A DNA stretch of 64,000 nt, taken from NCBI GenBank assembly GCA_963842305.1, contig CAWJFW010000007.1, positions 62,001-126,000 of the forward strand, written 5' to 3'. This document shows, piece after piece, positions 45,014-54,367 of the stretch. The stretch is from JAIBJN01 sp963842305. Its GTDB lineage: Bacteria > Actinomycetota > Thermoleophilia > Gaiellales > Gaiellaceae. The position numbers and the translations under genes were made by a program. The first letter of the stretch is position 1, and the number at the start of each line of letters is the position of its first letter. Under the pieces are notes generated by a model. It ran no database searches. It was not told the origin of the DNA and saw only the letters and a list, made by a program, of their open reading frames with translations.

Positions 45014-45723
45014 TGGACGTCATCCTGCTGCAGGACGTCGACAAGCTCGGGCTCCGCGGCGAGGTCGTCTCCGTTTCGCGCGGGTACATGCGCAACTACC
45101 TGCAGCCGCGGCGTCTCGCCGAGCTCGCGACGGAAACACGAATCGCCGACCTCGAGCGACGGGAGGCCGAGCGCGCCCGCCACGAGGCGAGGTCGGCCGA
45201 GGACGCGGACACGATCGCCGAGACCCTGCGCAAGACGGTGCTCAGCTTCGAGGTGAACGCCGGGCCGCAGGGCACTCTCTTCGGATCGGTCACACCCACG
45301 GACATCGTCGACGAGATCTGGCGCACGAGGAAGATCCGCGTCGATCGGCGCAAGATCGAGCTCAAGGATCCGATCAAGCGCATCGGGCGCTACGCCGTGC
45401 CGATCGTCGTCTTCGAAGACGTGAGGGTCGAGGTGAAAACCCTCGTCGTGCCCCAGGGCGGCGAGCTTCCTCCCGAAGAGGAGCTCGAGGCGATGGAGGC
45501 CGCCGAGGAAGCCGAGGTCGCGGCCGCGGAGGCTGAGGCGGTCGAGTCCCACGCCGAGGCCGAGGCCGCGGTGGCCGAGGCCGTGGAGGCCGAAGAGGAG
45601 ACGGAGCCCGAGGCCGAGGAGACCGAGCGCGCGCAGGATGACCGCGAGGCTGCCGAGTTCGAGCTCGCGGCCGAGCCCGATCCCCTGGGTGGCCCCGAGG
45701 GCGACGCCGAAAAGACCGGCTAG
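45013..45723 (+). CDS. rplI: Large ribosomal subunit protein bL9 with long acidic tail
   Basis: 236 residues, against about 150 for usual bL9. The N-terminal domain MDVILLQDVDKLGLRGEVV with RGYMRNYLQPRRLAEL, the connecting helix and the C-terminal domain (GPQGTLFGSVTPTDIVDEI) are complete by about residue 150. The remaining about 85 residues are almost entirely Glu/Ala/Asp with few aromatics, a disordered acidic extension. It overlaps the convergent ABM-domain gene by 4 bases. Confidence 0.95.
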   Translation: MDVILLQDVDKLGLRGEVVSVSRGYMRNYLQPRRLAELATETRIADLERREAERARHEARSAEDADTIAETLRKTVLSFEVNAGPQGTLFGSVTPTDIVDEIWRTRKIRVDRRKIELKDPIKRIGRYAVPIVVFEDVRVEVKTLVVPQGGELPPEEELEAMEAAEEAEVAAAEAEAVESHAEAEAAVAEAVEAEEETEPEAEETERAQDDREAAEFELAAEPDPLGGPEGDAEKTG

Positions 45724-46034
45724 AGCTCCGGCGCGACGGCCACGTCGTAGTGAGCCGAGCGCTCGTCCCAACGTGAAAGCACCGCTCGGGCCGGGTCGGG
45801 GACGACCGCGAGCTCGTAGTCCTCGCCGGCGAACGCCTTCACCGACTCGAGCGAGTCCCAGAGCGTGAGCGTCGCGAACTCGACGCCATCCTCGACATCG
45901 CGGCGCACCAGGTAGGAGCCGCGGTGTCCGGCGTGGCCGGCGACCCAGGGCAGAATCGTGGTGCGCAGCAGCTGCTCGTACGCTTCGGCGTCCTCCGGCT
46001 TCGCCGCCCAGCCCCTCCACCAGCGCGCGATCAT
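45720..46034 (-). CDS. Antibiotic biosynthesis monooxygenase (ABM) domain protein
   Basis: 104 residues. The dimeric ferredoxin-like fold is indicated by MIARWWRGWAAKPEDAEAYEQ, GHRGSYLVRRDVEDG, VEFATLTLWDSLESVKAFAGED and a C-terminal RWDERSAHYDV. The group includes heme- and quinone-type oxygenases and many proteins of unknown role. No metal- or cofactor-binding residue can be assigned with confidence. Confidence 0.8.
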   Translation of the reverse strand: MIARWWRGWAAKPEDAEAYEQLLRTTILPWVAGHAGHRGSYLVRRDVEDGVEFATLTLWDSLESVKAFAGEDYELAVVPDPARAVLSRWDERSAHYDVAVAPEL

Positions 46035-46142
46035 GCCTCGGAGAACGTCGCCGGCCTGGCGCGGATTCCCATGGAAGAAATCCGGGCGCTCGGCCGTCTG
46101 GTTGCCAGCAGTACCTACCTCAGGCGAGAGCCCTCCTCGCAG

Positions 46143-46173
46143 AACGGGGCGCCGCTTTTCGCGGCGCCCCGTT
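46143..46173. terminator. Terminator after dnaB
   Basis: AACGGGGCGCCGC and GCGGCGCCCCGTT form a 13-bp stem around TTTTC. It lies 15 bases beyond the minus-strand dnaB stop and can also stop readthrough from the ribosomal operon side. Confidence 0.85.
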
Positions 46174-46188
46174 CATCAAGAGGCACGG

Positions 46189-47553
46189 CTACGCGGCCGC
46201 CAGGTCGGAGAACTTCGCGTAGCGCTTGAGGAACGAGAGCTTCACGGTGTCCGTGGGTCCGTTCCTGTGCTTGGCGACGATGACCTCCGCGAGCCCCTGC
46301 TGGTCGGACTCTTCGGCGTTGTAGTACTCGTCGCGGTAGATGAACATCACGATGTCGGCGTCCTGCTCGATCGACCCGCTCTCGCGCAGGTCGGACAGGA
46401 TCGGCCGCTTGTCGTGGCGTTGCTCGACGGCGCGCGAGAGCTGCGACAGCGCGACGATGGGCACGTCGAGGTCGCGCGCGAGCACCTTCAGCGAGCGCGA
46501 GATCTGCGAAACCTCCTGGACGCGGTTCTCGGCCGTCATCCCGGACGTCATGAGCTGCATGTAGTCGACGATGATGAGTCCGAGATCGGGGTGCTTGCTC
46601 TTCAGCCGGCGGGCCTTGGAGCGGATCTCCATCATCGTGATCGACCCGGTGTCGTCGACGTAGATCGGAGCCTTGGCGAGCTTGTCGCAGGCCGCGGTCA
46701 GCCGCGGCCAGTCGTCGGCGGAGAGCTTTCCGGTCCGCAGACGCTGCGACTCGACCTTGGCCTCGCTGCACATCAGGCGCTGGGTCACCTCCGATTTCGA
46801 CATCTCGAGAGTGAAGAGGGCGACCGGAACGCCCTTGCGGACGGCGAGGTTCGCGGCCACGCCGAGGCCGAGCGCGGACTTGCCCATGCTCGGGCGGGCG
46901 GCGATGACGACGAGGTTCCCCTCCTGGAAGCCGGACGTGATCCGGTCGAGATCGCGGAAGCCGGACGGGATGCCCGTGACGTCCGCGCCCGACTCGTAGA
47001 GCTGCGTGATGCGCTCGAAGCTCTCCTTCAGGAGCGTCTCGATATGGCTGAACTCCGAGGTGGCCTTCTCCTGGGAGAGGTCGAAGAGGATCTGCTCGGC
47101 GCGGTCGACCAGGCCCGGCGTCTCCCCGGGGCGCTCCCAGCCGAGCCTGGCGATCTCTCCTCCGACACGGATGAGCCCGCGCAGGGTCGCCGTCTCCTTG
47201 ACGATCTGCGCGTAGTGGCCGGCGTTGGCGCTCGCCGGCACGAGCGCGGCCAGCTCGTGGACGCGGACCTTGCCGCCGACCTCCTCGAGCTCGCCCCGCT
47301 CGTCCAGCTCGTCGACGAGCGTGATCGCGTCGACCGGCTCGCCCTTCGCGTACAGGGCGAGCGCCGCCCGGTAGATCCTCGCGTGGCTCTCCCGGTAGAA
47401 CTCGCGCCCGTCCGCAGAGAACACCTCGCTCACCGCGGCGATCGCCGACGGCGACAGCATCATCGCGCCGAGGACGGACTCCTCGGCGTCCAGGTTCTGC
47501 GGGGGTACCTGCGGTTCCTGGACGGCCGCGGTCCGGGCTCCGTTCGTCGCCAT
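46189..47553 (-). CDS. dnaB: Replicative DNA helicase DnaB
   Basis: 454 residues from ATG 47553. N-terminal domain PQNLDAEESVLGAMMLSPSA; RecA-type motor with Walker A ARPSMGKSALGLG (about residue 216), LIIVDYMQLM, DVPIVALSQLSR and RESGSIEQDADIVMFIYR, C-terminal EVIVAKHRNGPTDTVKLSFL. No intein is inserted in the usual sites. It often lies beside rplI in the same direction; here it is inverted relative to the ribosomal genes and divergent from purA. Confidence 0.97.
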   Translation of the reverse strand: MATNGARTAAVQEPQVPPQNLDAEESVLGAMMLSPSAIAAVSEVFSADGREFYRESHARIYRAALALYAKGEPVDAITLVDELDERGELEEVGGKVRVHELAALVPASANAGHYAQIVKETATLRGLIRVGGEIARLGWERPGETPGLVDRAEQILFDLSQEKATSEFSHIETLLKESFERITQLYESGADVTGIPSGFRDLDRITSGFQEGNLVVIAARPSMGKSALGLGVAANLAVRKGVPVALFTLEMSKSEVTQRLMCSEAKVESQRLRTGKLSADDWPRLTAACDKLAKAPIYVDDTGSITMMEIRSKARRLKSKHPDLGLIIVDYMQLMTSGMTAENRVQEVSQISRSLKVLARDLDVPIVALSQLSRAVEQRHDKRPILSDLRESGSIEQDADIVMFIYRDEYYNAEESDQQGLAEVIVAKHRNGPTDTVKLSFLKRYAKFSDLAAA

Positions 47554-47614
47554 CGGACGCGACTCTATGAGGCCTGGACGGAGCCGTCCGAACCCTGTTG
47601 ATTGTGAGCGGCGG

Positions 47615-47773
47615 ATATCCACAGCGCAAAAAGGCCGGCTTGTGCAGGCCAAGAACGTATGTTCGCAGACGGATCAGACGAATCGTCCAGAGAAAGACCC
47701 ACAGCCCCTGTGGACGAAAATCGCGCTCCGCGCGGGAAGTTTCCTCAGACCCTCCACATCCCCCTGTGGACGT
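47615..47773. promoter_or_regulatory. DnaA-box-like cluster between dnaB and purA
   Basis: Three near-consensus boxes (TTATCCACA/TTGTCCACA type): ATATCCACA at 47615-47623, TGTGGACGA at 47709-47717 and TGTGGACGT at 47765-47773. The middle box overlaps a CCACAG-CCC-CTGTGG dyad. The rest of the 232-bp gap carries the divergent promoters. This may mean DnaA control of dnaB/purA, or a DnaA-titration site; a full origin is not evident since dnaA and dnaN are absent and there is no AT-rich unwinding tract. Confidence 0.5.
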
Positions 47774-47785
47774 AAGCTCACGTCA

Positions 47786-49081
<1,296 letters not shown>

Positions 49082-49100
49082 GAAGCGAAATACTCCCCAC

Positions 49101-49568
49101 ATGGAACGCGTGAACCTTTCCTCGGTCGAGGTCGGCCACGACGCGGACGATCCAAAGGGATACGAGGCAGGCTACGTCCGCCTCGGGCCGATCATCGGTG
49201 CCGCGGCAATGGGGGCGACGATCTACGAGCTCGGCCCCGGCCAGAGCAACTGCCCGTACCACTACGAGTACGGCTGCGAAGAGTGGCTGCTGGTCGTGGT
49301 CGGACGGCCGACCATCCGCCACCCCGGGGGCGAGGACGAGCTCGGCCCCGGCGACCTCGTCTGCTTCCCCGAAGGGGCCGAGGGCGCGCACAAGGTCACC
49401 AACCGAACCGACGAACCGGTGCGGGTCATGATCCTCTCGACGAAGAACCCGCTCAACGTGGCCGTCTACCCGGACAGCGACAAGATCGGCATCTGGACAG
49501 GCAACGAGAGCGACAAGGTCATGGTGCGACGCGAGAGCGGCGTCGACTACTGGGACCGAGAGGTCTGA
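49101..49568 (+). CDS. Cupin-domain protein
   Basis: 155 residues from ATG 49101, 19 bases after purA. Cupin motif 1 is seen as GQSNCPYHYEYGCEEWLLVVVGRPTIRHPGG and motif 2 as LGPGDLVCFPEGAEGAHKVTN. Only some of the canonical metal-binding His/Glu residues are kept (HYEYGCEE and AHKV). It may bind a sugar or small metabolite; the function is unknown. Its TGA overlaps the VOC gene's proposed CTG start. Confidence 0.82.
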   Translation: MERVNLSSVEVGHDADDPKGYEAGYVRLGPIIGAAAMGATIYELGPGQSNCPYHYEYGCEEWLLVVVGRPTIRHPGGEDELGPGDLVCFPEGAEGAHKVTNRTDEPVRVMILSTKNPLNVAVYPDSDKIGIWTGNESDKVMVRRESGVDYWDREV

Positions 49569-49948
49569 AGCTCGCGCTCGATCACGTGGTGATCGCCGTC
49601 TCCGACTGGGAACGGTCGAACGCCTTCTACGGAGACGTCCTCGGGGCGGAGGTCGTGGCGCTCGGTGAAGATCGCTTCGCCTATGCGTTCGAGGATTCCC
49701 GCCTGAACGTGCACGGGCCCGGAACCGATGTCGGCGACCTCGTTGCTCGCGAGCCCGTGCGCCCGGGGAACAGCGATCTCTGCTTCGTGTGGGACGGCCC
49801 GATCGAGACGGCGGTCGAGCACCTGGAGACCCGAGGCGTAGCCGTCGAGGCGGGCCCGGTCGAGCGCTCCGGGGCCGGCGGCCGGGGGTTGAGTGTGTAC
49901 TTCCGCGATCCCGACGGGTCGCTGCTCGAGCTCATCTCGTACGCGTAG
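49565..49948 (+). CDS. VOC (glyoxalase/dioxygenase-fold) protein
   Basis: About 127 residues. The frame matches the vicinal-oxygen-chelate fold from its first residues: LALDHVVIAVSDWERSNAFYGDVLG, and ends GLSVYFRDPDGSLLELISYA with the usual C-terminal Glu. No ATG or GTG precedes the conserved start; the best start is CTG 49565, overlapping the cupin stop as CTGA. The first in-frame GTG (49586) would cut off part of strand 1. Substrate unknown. Confidence 0.8.
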   Translation: MKLALDHVVIAVSDWERSNAFYGDVLGAEVVALGEDRFAYAFEDSRLNVHGPGTDVGDLVAREPVRPGNSDLCFVWDGPIETAVEHLETRGVAVEAGPVERSGAGGRGLSVYFRDPDGSLLELISYA

Positions 49949-49969
49949 ACCGCTAGTGATGAACGGAGG

Positions 49970-49993
49970 AACCGGCCGGGCCGCCGGCCGGTT
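49970..49993. terminator. Bidirectional terminator
   Basis: AACCGGCCGG and CCGGCCGGTT form a 10-bp stem with a GCCG loop, flanked by GGAGG and TTCCTCC. It separates the VOC gene from the convergent calcium-repeat gene. Confidence 0.85.
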
Positions 49994-50032
49994 TCCTCCA
50001 ACCACGCCCGGGCAGGGCGGGCGTATCGTGGG

Positions 50033-51203
50033 CTAGCAGCTCTTGAGCGTGTCGGCGCCGTCTCCGCCGCTGCAGCTGTCGTTGCCGGCTCCGCCGTTCA
50101 GGAAGTCGGGGCCTTTCTGCCCGGAGAGCGAGTCGCTCCCGTCCTGGCCGAGCAGGGTGTCGCCGCCGTCCCCTCCGCGAAGGTCGTCGCCGCCTCCACC
50201 GCCGCGCGCCTCGTCGGCGCCCGCGCCGCCCAGACCCAGGTCGGCTCCTCCGCCTCCGAGAAGGAGGTCGTTGCCGCCGAGTCCGCGCAACTCGTCGTTG
50301 CCGCCGAGACCGCAGATGATGTCGCGGCCGGAAGTCCCGCTCAGGTCGTCCGCTCCTGATGTTCCGACGACATGATTTCCTGGCTCACCCTCGAAGCCCG
50401 GGCACTCCGGCTCCTGGACCTTTCCGGTGTCGACGTCGAGGCCGAAGAAGCAGTTGTTCTCGCACGAATCGCCGGCCGCGGTGATGTCCGCGTCACTGTT
50501 GAGATCGACGAGGCCGTTGTCCGCGGTGTTCGGAGCCGACACGAAACCGCACTCGTTCGCCCCGGGGTTCCCGAGGATGTCGGCCCCGTCCGTTGCGTCT
50601 CCCAGGCCGGCATCCACCGTCTGCCCGATCAGCCCGAAGTGGCAGTCATCTCCGGTGATCGCCTCGTCGCCGTCCGAGTCCACCCGGCCGTCGCGGGCGG
50701 ACCAGGCGAAGTCCGAGTCGCCGACATCGTCATTGCTGGGCTCTTCGGCATTGAAGACGGTCGGAAGCGGGCCGTTGGCAACCTGGAACTCACCGTCCAC
50801 AGACGTCGATGGTGACGCCGTCGGGCGTCCCGTCGAACGCCGAGCAGCGAACAGTCGTCGGCCACCGAAATCGCGCCGCTACCCGCCACTCCCGTCGTTC
50901 GCGATGGCACCCCAGGCATCGCAGTCGAGCATCCCGTCGATGATGTGCGTGTCGCCGTAGAACGCGTTCGCGTCGTCGCGTCCGTTCACGACACCGTCGC
51001 CGTTGAGGTCGGCTCGCTCGCCGATGATCGTCGGCGAGAAGCCCCCCGTCAGCGGGTCGGCGCCCACCGGCGCCCGCCAACACCAACACCAACAAGGAGA
51101 GCACCCCCACAAGCGCTGCGCGGCGCCGCGCAGCTCGGCCCCCGGTCCGATGCATCGCACCCCTGGCCGACCTTGCCCCTGGCTTCGTGCCGAACCGGCT
51201 CAT
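50033..51203 (-). pseudogene. Secreted calcium-binding (RTX-like) repeat protein, multiply frameshifted
   Basis: ATG 51203 has AAAGGAGG six bases upstream and opens a signal peptide (RAALVGVLSLLVLVLAGAG). Sense then continues only after four +1 shifts, near 51062, 50881 (TAG stop), 50840 and 50799. The reconstructed protein has an EF-hand/dockerin-like ADLNGDGVVNGRDDANAF, a segment with further Asp-rich calcium-like sites (DSDGDEAITGDDC, DLNSDADITAAGD), and about 90 C-terminal residues of GGxGxDxL RTX-type nonapeptides (GGNDELRGLGGNDLLLGG). The protein is probably exported and calcium-stabilised. All four lesions add one base, so sequencing or assembly error is as likely as decay. Confidence 0.7.
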
Positions 51204-51301
51204 AGCCAGCCTCCTTTGGATCGCGTCGGGCAGAGCCTCGGCGCTTACGGCCAGGGCTGCCTCGGATCTGCGCAGCCGTCCACGGCTGCTTCCCGACGGC
51301 G

Positions 51302-51468
51302 TGGATTGGAACCCGGCAGAAACCCTAAGCACCTCGGCGACCTAGTGTCAAGTGTCGCCAACTTGCCGAATGCCCGACTCGGGCCGAAATCCCGTCACGC
51401 TGAACTAGACTGCGAGTGGCCGGCGGCTTGCCTCCCTGGATTGGAACCCCTGGGTCGTACCGCCGGCC
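51302..51468. other. Structured intergenic element with 13-bp repeats
   Basis: The 402-bp gap 51204-51605 between the calcium-repeat gene and the divergent PhoX-like gene has no ORF of note. TGGATTGGAACCC occurs at 51302-51314 and again at 51437-51449. The second copy lies in the loop of a perfect 9-bp stem, GGCCGGCGG (51418-51426) with CCGCCGGCC (51460-51468). This suggests a structured leader RNA or a protein-binding element; no known riboswitch was matched. Confidence 0.4.
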
Positions 51469-51605
51469 CTTCTTACGCCACCGCCGTCTTGACTCATTCG
51501 TCACATGGTGATTGAGTCAATTGCGTCGTTTGGTCATGGGTCGCGACGGCGGGTCACCCGAGCTCGTGCCCGGGCGCTGAGCGACCGGTAGCGAGGAGGA
51601 AACCG

Positions 51606-53066
51606 ATGAGCGCAATGGACAGGCGCGCCTTCCTGGTTCGCAGTGCAGCAGTTGCCGGAGGTCTGGCCATCGCGGGACCGCTCGAGGCATTCCGGACGAG
51701 AGTCGCCAGCGCGCAGACGGTGACCACGGCCGGCTACGGCCCGCTCGTCGACATGGGCGATCTCTGGCTTCCGGAAGGTTTTCAGTACCGGATCATTTCG
51801 CAACGGGGCTGGGACATGACCGACGTCGACCCGGCGACGGGTCTCCCCTTCCCGACCCCGAGCCGGTTCGACGGGATGGCAGCGTTCCTCGACCCCGAGA
51901 CAGAGGACACCGTCCTGCTTCGCAACCACGAGAACCGCAGCCGGCGCGGGAACTTCATGGCCGAGGAGACGGCCGTCGAGGTGCCCAACCCGTACGACCC
52001 GGCGACCCGCCCGAATGGACGACGGATCACCAAGGGCGGAGTGACGAAGCTCGTCGTCCGCGACCGGGCGGTCGTCAGCAACACCGCCCTCCTCGGCGGC
52101 ACGGTCTTCAACTGCGCCGGCGGAGCGACGCCGTGGAACAGCTGGATCACGTGCGAGGAGGAGGCGAGGGACGGCGGCACCGAAGCCGCTCCCATCCCGC
52201 ACGGGTACATCTTCGAGATCGATGCCCTTGCGACTTCCCCGGTCGAGCCGATCCCGATCAAGGCGGCAGGCCGCTTCGACCACGAGGCGGTCGTCTGGCA
52301 TCACGGTCGCCTCTACCTGACCGAAGACCGGAACCTCACCCAGGGTGGCGCGTGCTTCTACCGTTTCGTCCCGGAGCGGAAGCCGAAGGAGGCGGGCGAC
52401 CTCGCGAGCGCAACGGGGCCGCTCCAGGCGCTGGTCGTCGACGGCCACCCGAACCTCAACACGAGCACTGATTGGCCTGGGCCCCCCGGAGAGCCGTTGT
52501 CGGTGAGCTGGGTGACCGTGCCGAACCCGGACCCGCAGGTCGACCCCAACGATCCTCCGAACAGCGTGCGGTCACAGGCTCAGGCGCTGGGTGCGGCCCT
52601 CTTCCAGCGCACGGAGGGATGCTGGCTCGGTGACGACAGGATCTACTTCGACTGCACGACGGGAGGAGCGGCGGAGCTCGGCCAGATCTGGGAGCTCGAC
52701 CCGAAGAAGGACCGGCTGAGGCTGATCTTCGAATCGGACGACGCCGCCGGTCTCTTCCACCCCGACAACCTCACGGTCGCTCCCACGAACGACCTCTTCA
52801 TCTGCGAGGACGTCGGCGAGACCGTCGCCCCGCACGTCCGCGGCCTCACGCCGGACGGGCTCATCTACGACTTCGCGCGAGCGGGCCGCGGCGGCCTCGT
52901 GACGGGCACGAACTGGACGGAGTTCTGCGGCGTGTGCTTCTCGCAGTCCAAGCGGCCCAAGGATCTGAAGACGCTCACGCTCTTCGTCAATCAGCAGGGC
53001 GCTGCCGAGGAGCAGGGCGCCCCCGGAGTCACGTATGCAATCTGGGGACCGTGGAGGCGCCGCTAG
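51606..53066 (+). CDS. PhoX-like (DUF839) Tat-exported protein
   Basis: 486 residues; ATG 51606 has GGAGG six bases upstream. Tat signal MDRRAFLVRSAAVAGGLAIAG. The mature part matches the PhoX/DUF839 family: TVLLRNHENRSRRGNF, TPWNSWITCEEEARDGG, AGRFDHEAVVWHHGRLYLTEDR, LFHPDNLTVAPTNDLFICED and GTNWTEFCGVCFSQS. PhoX enzymes are calcium- and iron-dependent alkaline phosphatases of the periplasm or cell surface; the active-site Glu and Asn-rich segments are present, but activity cannot be confirmed. A calcium-repeat gene is divergent from it. Confidence 0.88.
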   Translation: MSAMDRRAFLVRSAAVAGGLAIAGPLEAFRTRVASAQTVTTAGYGPLVDMGDLWLPEGFQYRIISQRGWDMTDVDPATGLPFPTPSRFDGMAAFLDPETEDTVLLRNHENRSRRGNFMAEETAVEVPNPYDPATRPNGRRITKGGVTKLVVRDRAVVSNTALLGGTVFNCAGGATPWNSWITCEEEARDGGTEAAPIPHGYIFEIDALATSPVEPIPIKAAGRFDHEAVVWHHGRLYLTEDRNLTQGGACFYRFVPERKPKEAGDLASATGPLQALVVDGHPNLNTSTDWPGPPGEPLSVSWVTVPNPDPQVDPNDPPNSVRSQAQALGAALFQRTEGCWLGDDRIYFDCTTGGAAELGQIWELDPKKDRLRLIFESDDAAGLFHPDNLTVAPTNDLFICEDVGETVAPHVRGLTPDGLIYDFARAGRGGLVTGTNWTEFCGVCFSQSKRPKDLKTLTLFVNQQGAAEEQGAPGVTYAIWGPWRRR

Positions 53067-53618
53067 CGTCTTGGCGTGGCGCACCAGGTCGGCGGGCTCG
53101 TTCACGTTGACAAGCCACGCCTCGTCCCACTGGACGACCCTCGGCCCGAGCTCCAGGCACGCGCGGTGGAGCGCGAGATCGCCCGCCGCGATCCGCCGCT
53201 CGAGGACGGGGAGCGCGGAGCGACGGTAGGCGCCCGGAAGCGGCCCGGTCTGGGGAATCGCCGCCTCGGCATCCTTGGAGGCATCCGCCAAGGCGACCAG
53301 AAGCTCGGTCCCGACGAGCGGCATGTCGGTCGGAAGGACGACCACCCTGTCCGCCTCGGCCAAGCGAAGCGCTGCGGCGACGCCGACGATCGACGCGCGG
53401 ACCTCGCTTCCGTCGTCGAGCACGGGGAACGGAAGCGCGAGCGCATCGGCGGCCTTACCGATCACAATCACCTCGTCGAACGCCCGGGTCAAAACGCGGT
53501 GGGCCCGCTCGGCGAGCGGCTCGCTCTCGTAGAGGGCAAGGGCCTTGGGCGAGCCGAAGCGCGTGCTCGCCCCGCCGACCAGAAGCGCGCCGGCTACGCC
53601 TTCCCGGCGGCGAACCAT
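52572..53618 (-). CDS. mobA: MobA-like molybdenum cofactor nucleotidyltransferase (3' end uncertain)
   Basis: ATG 53618 opens a family-typical protein: GALLVGGASTRFGSPKAL, AFDEVIVIGKAAD, VVVLPTDMPLVG and AWLVNVNEPADLV. MobA joins GMP to molybdopterin, needed for bis-MGD enzymes such as formate dehydrogenase. Recognisable sequence ends near 53075 (about 180 residues), but no in-frame stop occurs until 52572, so the frame runs about 495 bases antisense into the phoX gene. The last about 165 residues are probably not real. A TAG in the +1 frame just after the conserved part suggests an indel removed the stop. ATG overlaps the methyltransferase 3' end by 25 bases. Confidence 0.75.
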   Translation of the reverse strand: MVRRREGVAGALLVGGASTRFGSPKALALYESEPLAERAHRVLTRAFDEVIVIGKAADALALPFPVLDDGSEVRASIVGVAAALRLAEADRVVVLPTDMPLVGTELLVALADASKDAEAAIPQTGPLPGAYRRSALPVLERRIAAGDLALHRACLELGPRVVQWDEAWLVNVNEPADLVRHAKTLAAPPRSPDCIRDSGGALLLGSALLIDEERERLQILGPLGLREAHAAELRPVRARHEAAAARSREVVDEPVRREAADVRGDGLADVLADEEVVRGSDREVVGVEETGGVVRFEDQPQPVLLRVELPDLAELRRSSRRAVEVDPVVTEPASLRALEEGRTQRLSL

Positions 53619-54367
53619 GCCCGCGCGTCGAGCCGGAAGGGCTCGTCGCCAACCGATAGCCGGCGGCGGTACTCCACCCTGAGGGCCTCGCGCCGCTCGT
53701 CGTCCAACGAGACTGCGTAGCTGCCCGCAGGCCCCACGCCGGCCGTGAACGGCTGCCACAGGTCGTCGAAGTTCTCGTAGGAGGCGGAAACGACGATCGC
53801 TCCTTCGTCGACGTCATCGAAGCCGGTCGCGCGCCAGAGTTCGCCGAGCTCGCCCTCGTGGACGAATCTCGCACGCGCCGCCTCGTCCTCGGCCCGCCCC
53901 CGGTCCGGGTCGACGACGGCTGCGGCGTCCCAGTACCGACGCAGGAGCGTCATCTCGCCGGGGGAGTCCCAGACACACGCAGCGACGATCCCGCCCCGCC
54001 GCGTGACCCGCAGCATCTCCGCCGCCCCGGCCTCGGGATCGGGGACGAAGTTGAACACGAGCTGGGCGAGCGCCGCGTCGAAGACATCGTCCTCGAAGGG
54101 GAGCGACTCGGCCGCGGCGACGCGAACGTCCACAGCGGGCAGCCGCTCCCGGAGCGCCGCCGCGAACGGCTCCGACGGTTCCACGGCCGCCACGCGCTCG
54201 GGCCCGACAAGATCGACGAGATACCCCGTCCCGGCGCCTGTGCCGGCCCCGACGTCCAGCACCGACGACTGCGCCGTGAGGCCCGCCGCCCGTGCGAGCG
54301 CCTCGCAGAGCGCGTAGCTGTACCGGCCCACAAACCGGTCGTACGCCGCGGCCGCGACAAAGCTCAT
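53594..54367 (-). CDS. Class I SAM-dependent methyltransferase
   Basis: 257 residues from ATG 54367, overlapping the fdhD stop (ATGA). The SAM site is SSVLDVGAGTGAGTGYLVDL, followed by VAAVEPSEPFAAALRERLP, AAESLPFEDDVFDAALAQLVF and MLRVTRRGGIVAACVWD: a Methyltransf_11-type protein. Sitting between fdhD and mobA suggests a link with the molybdenum enzyme locus, but no substrate is apparent. Confidence 0.88.
   Translation of the reverse strand: MSFVAAAAYDRFVGRYSYALCEALARAAGLTAQSSVLDVGAGTGAGTGYLVDLVGPERVAAVEPSEPFAAALRERLPAVDVRVAAAESLPFEDDVFDAALAQLVFNFVPDPEAGAAEMLRVTRRGGIVAACVWDSPGEMTLLRRYWDAAAVVDPDRGRAEDEAARARFVHEGELGELWRATGFDDVDEGAIVVSASYENFDDLWQPFTAGVGPAGSYAVSLDDERREALRVEYRRRLSVGDEPFRLDARAWFAAGKA

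Noticed and set aside
47554..47785. Chromosomal replication origin
   Set aside because: Only three imperfect DnaA boxes, no AT-rich unwinding region and no dnaA or dnaN gene nearby.
50790..51070. Programmed +1 frameshifting in the calcium-repeat gene
   Set aside because: Four shifts without any shared slippery or stop context are needed; sequence error or decay is simpler.
51418..51468. c-di-GMP (GEMM) riboswitch
   Set aside because: Only the 3' GCAAGCC-CCGGCC-like portion is similar; the GNRA-capped helix and the conserved 5' half are absent.
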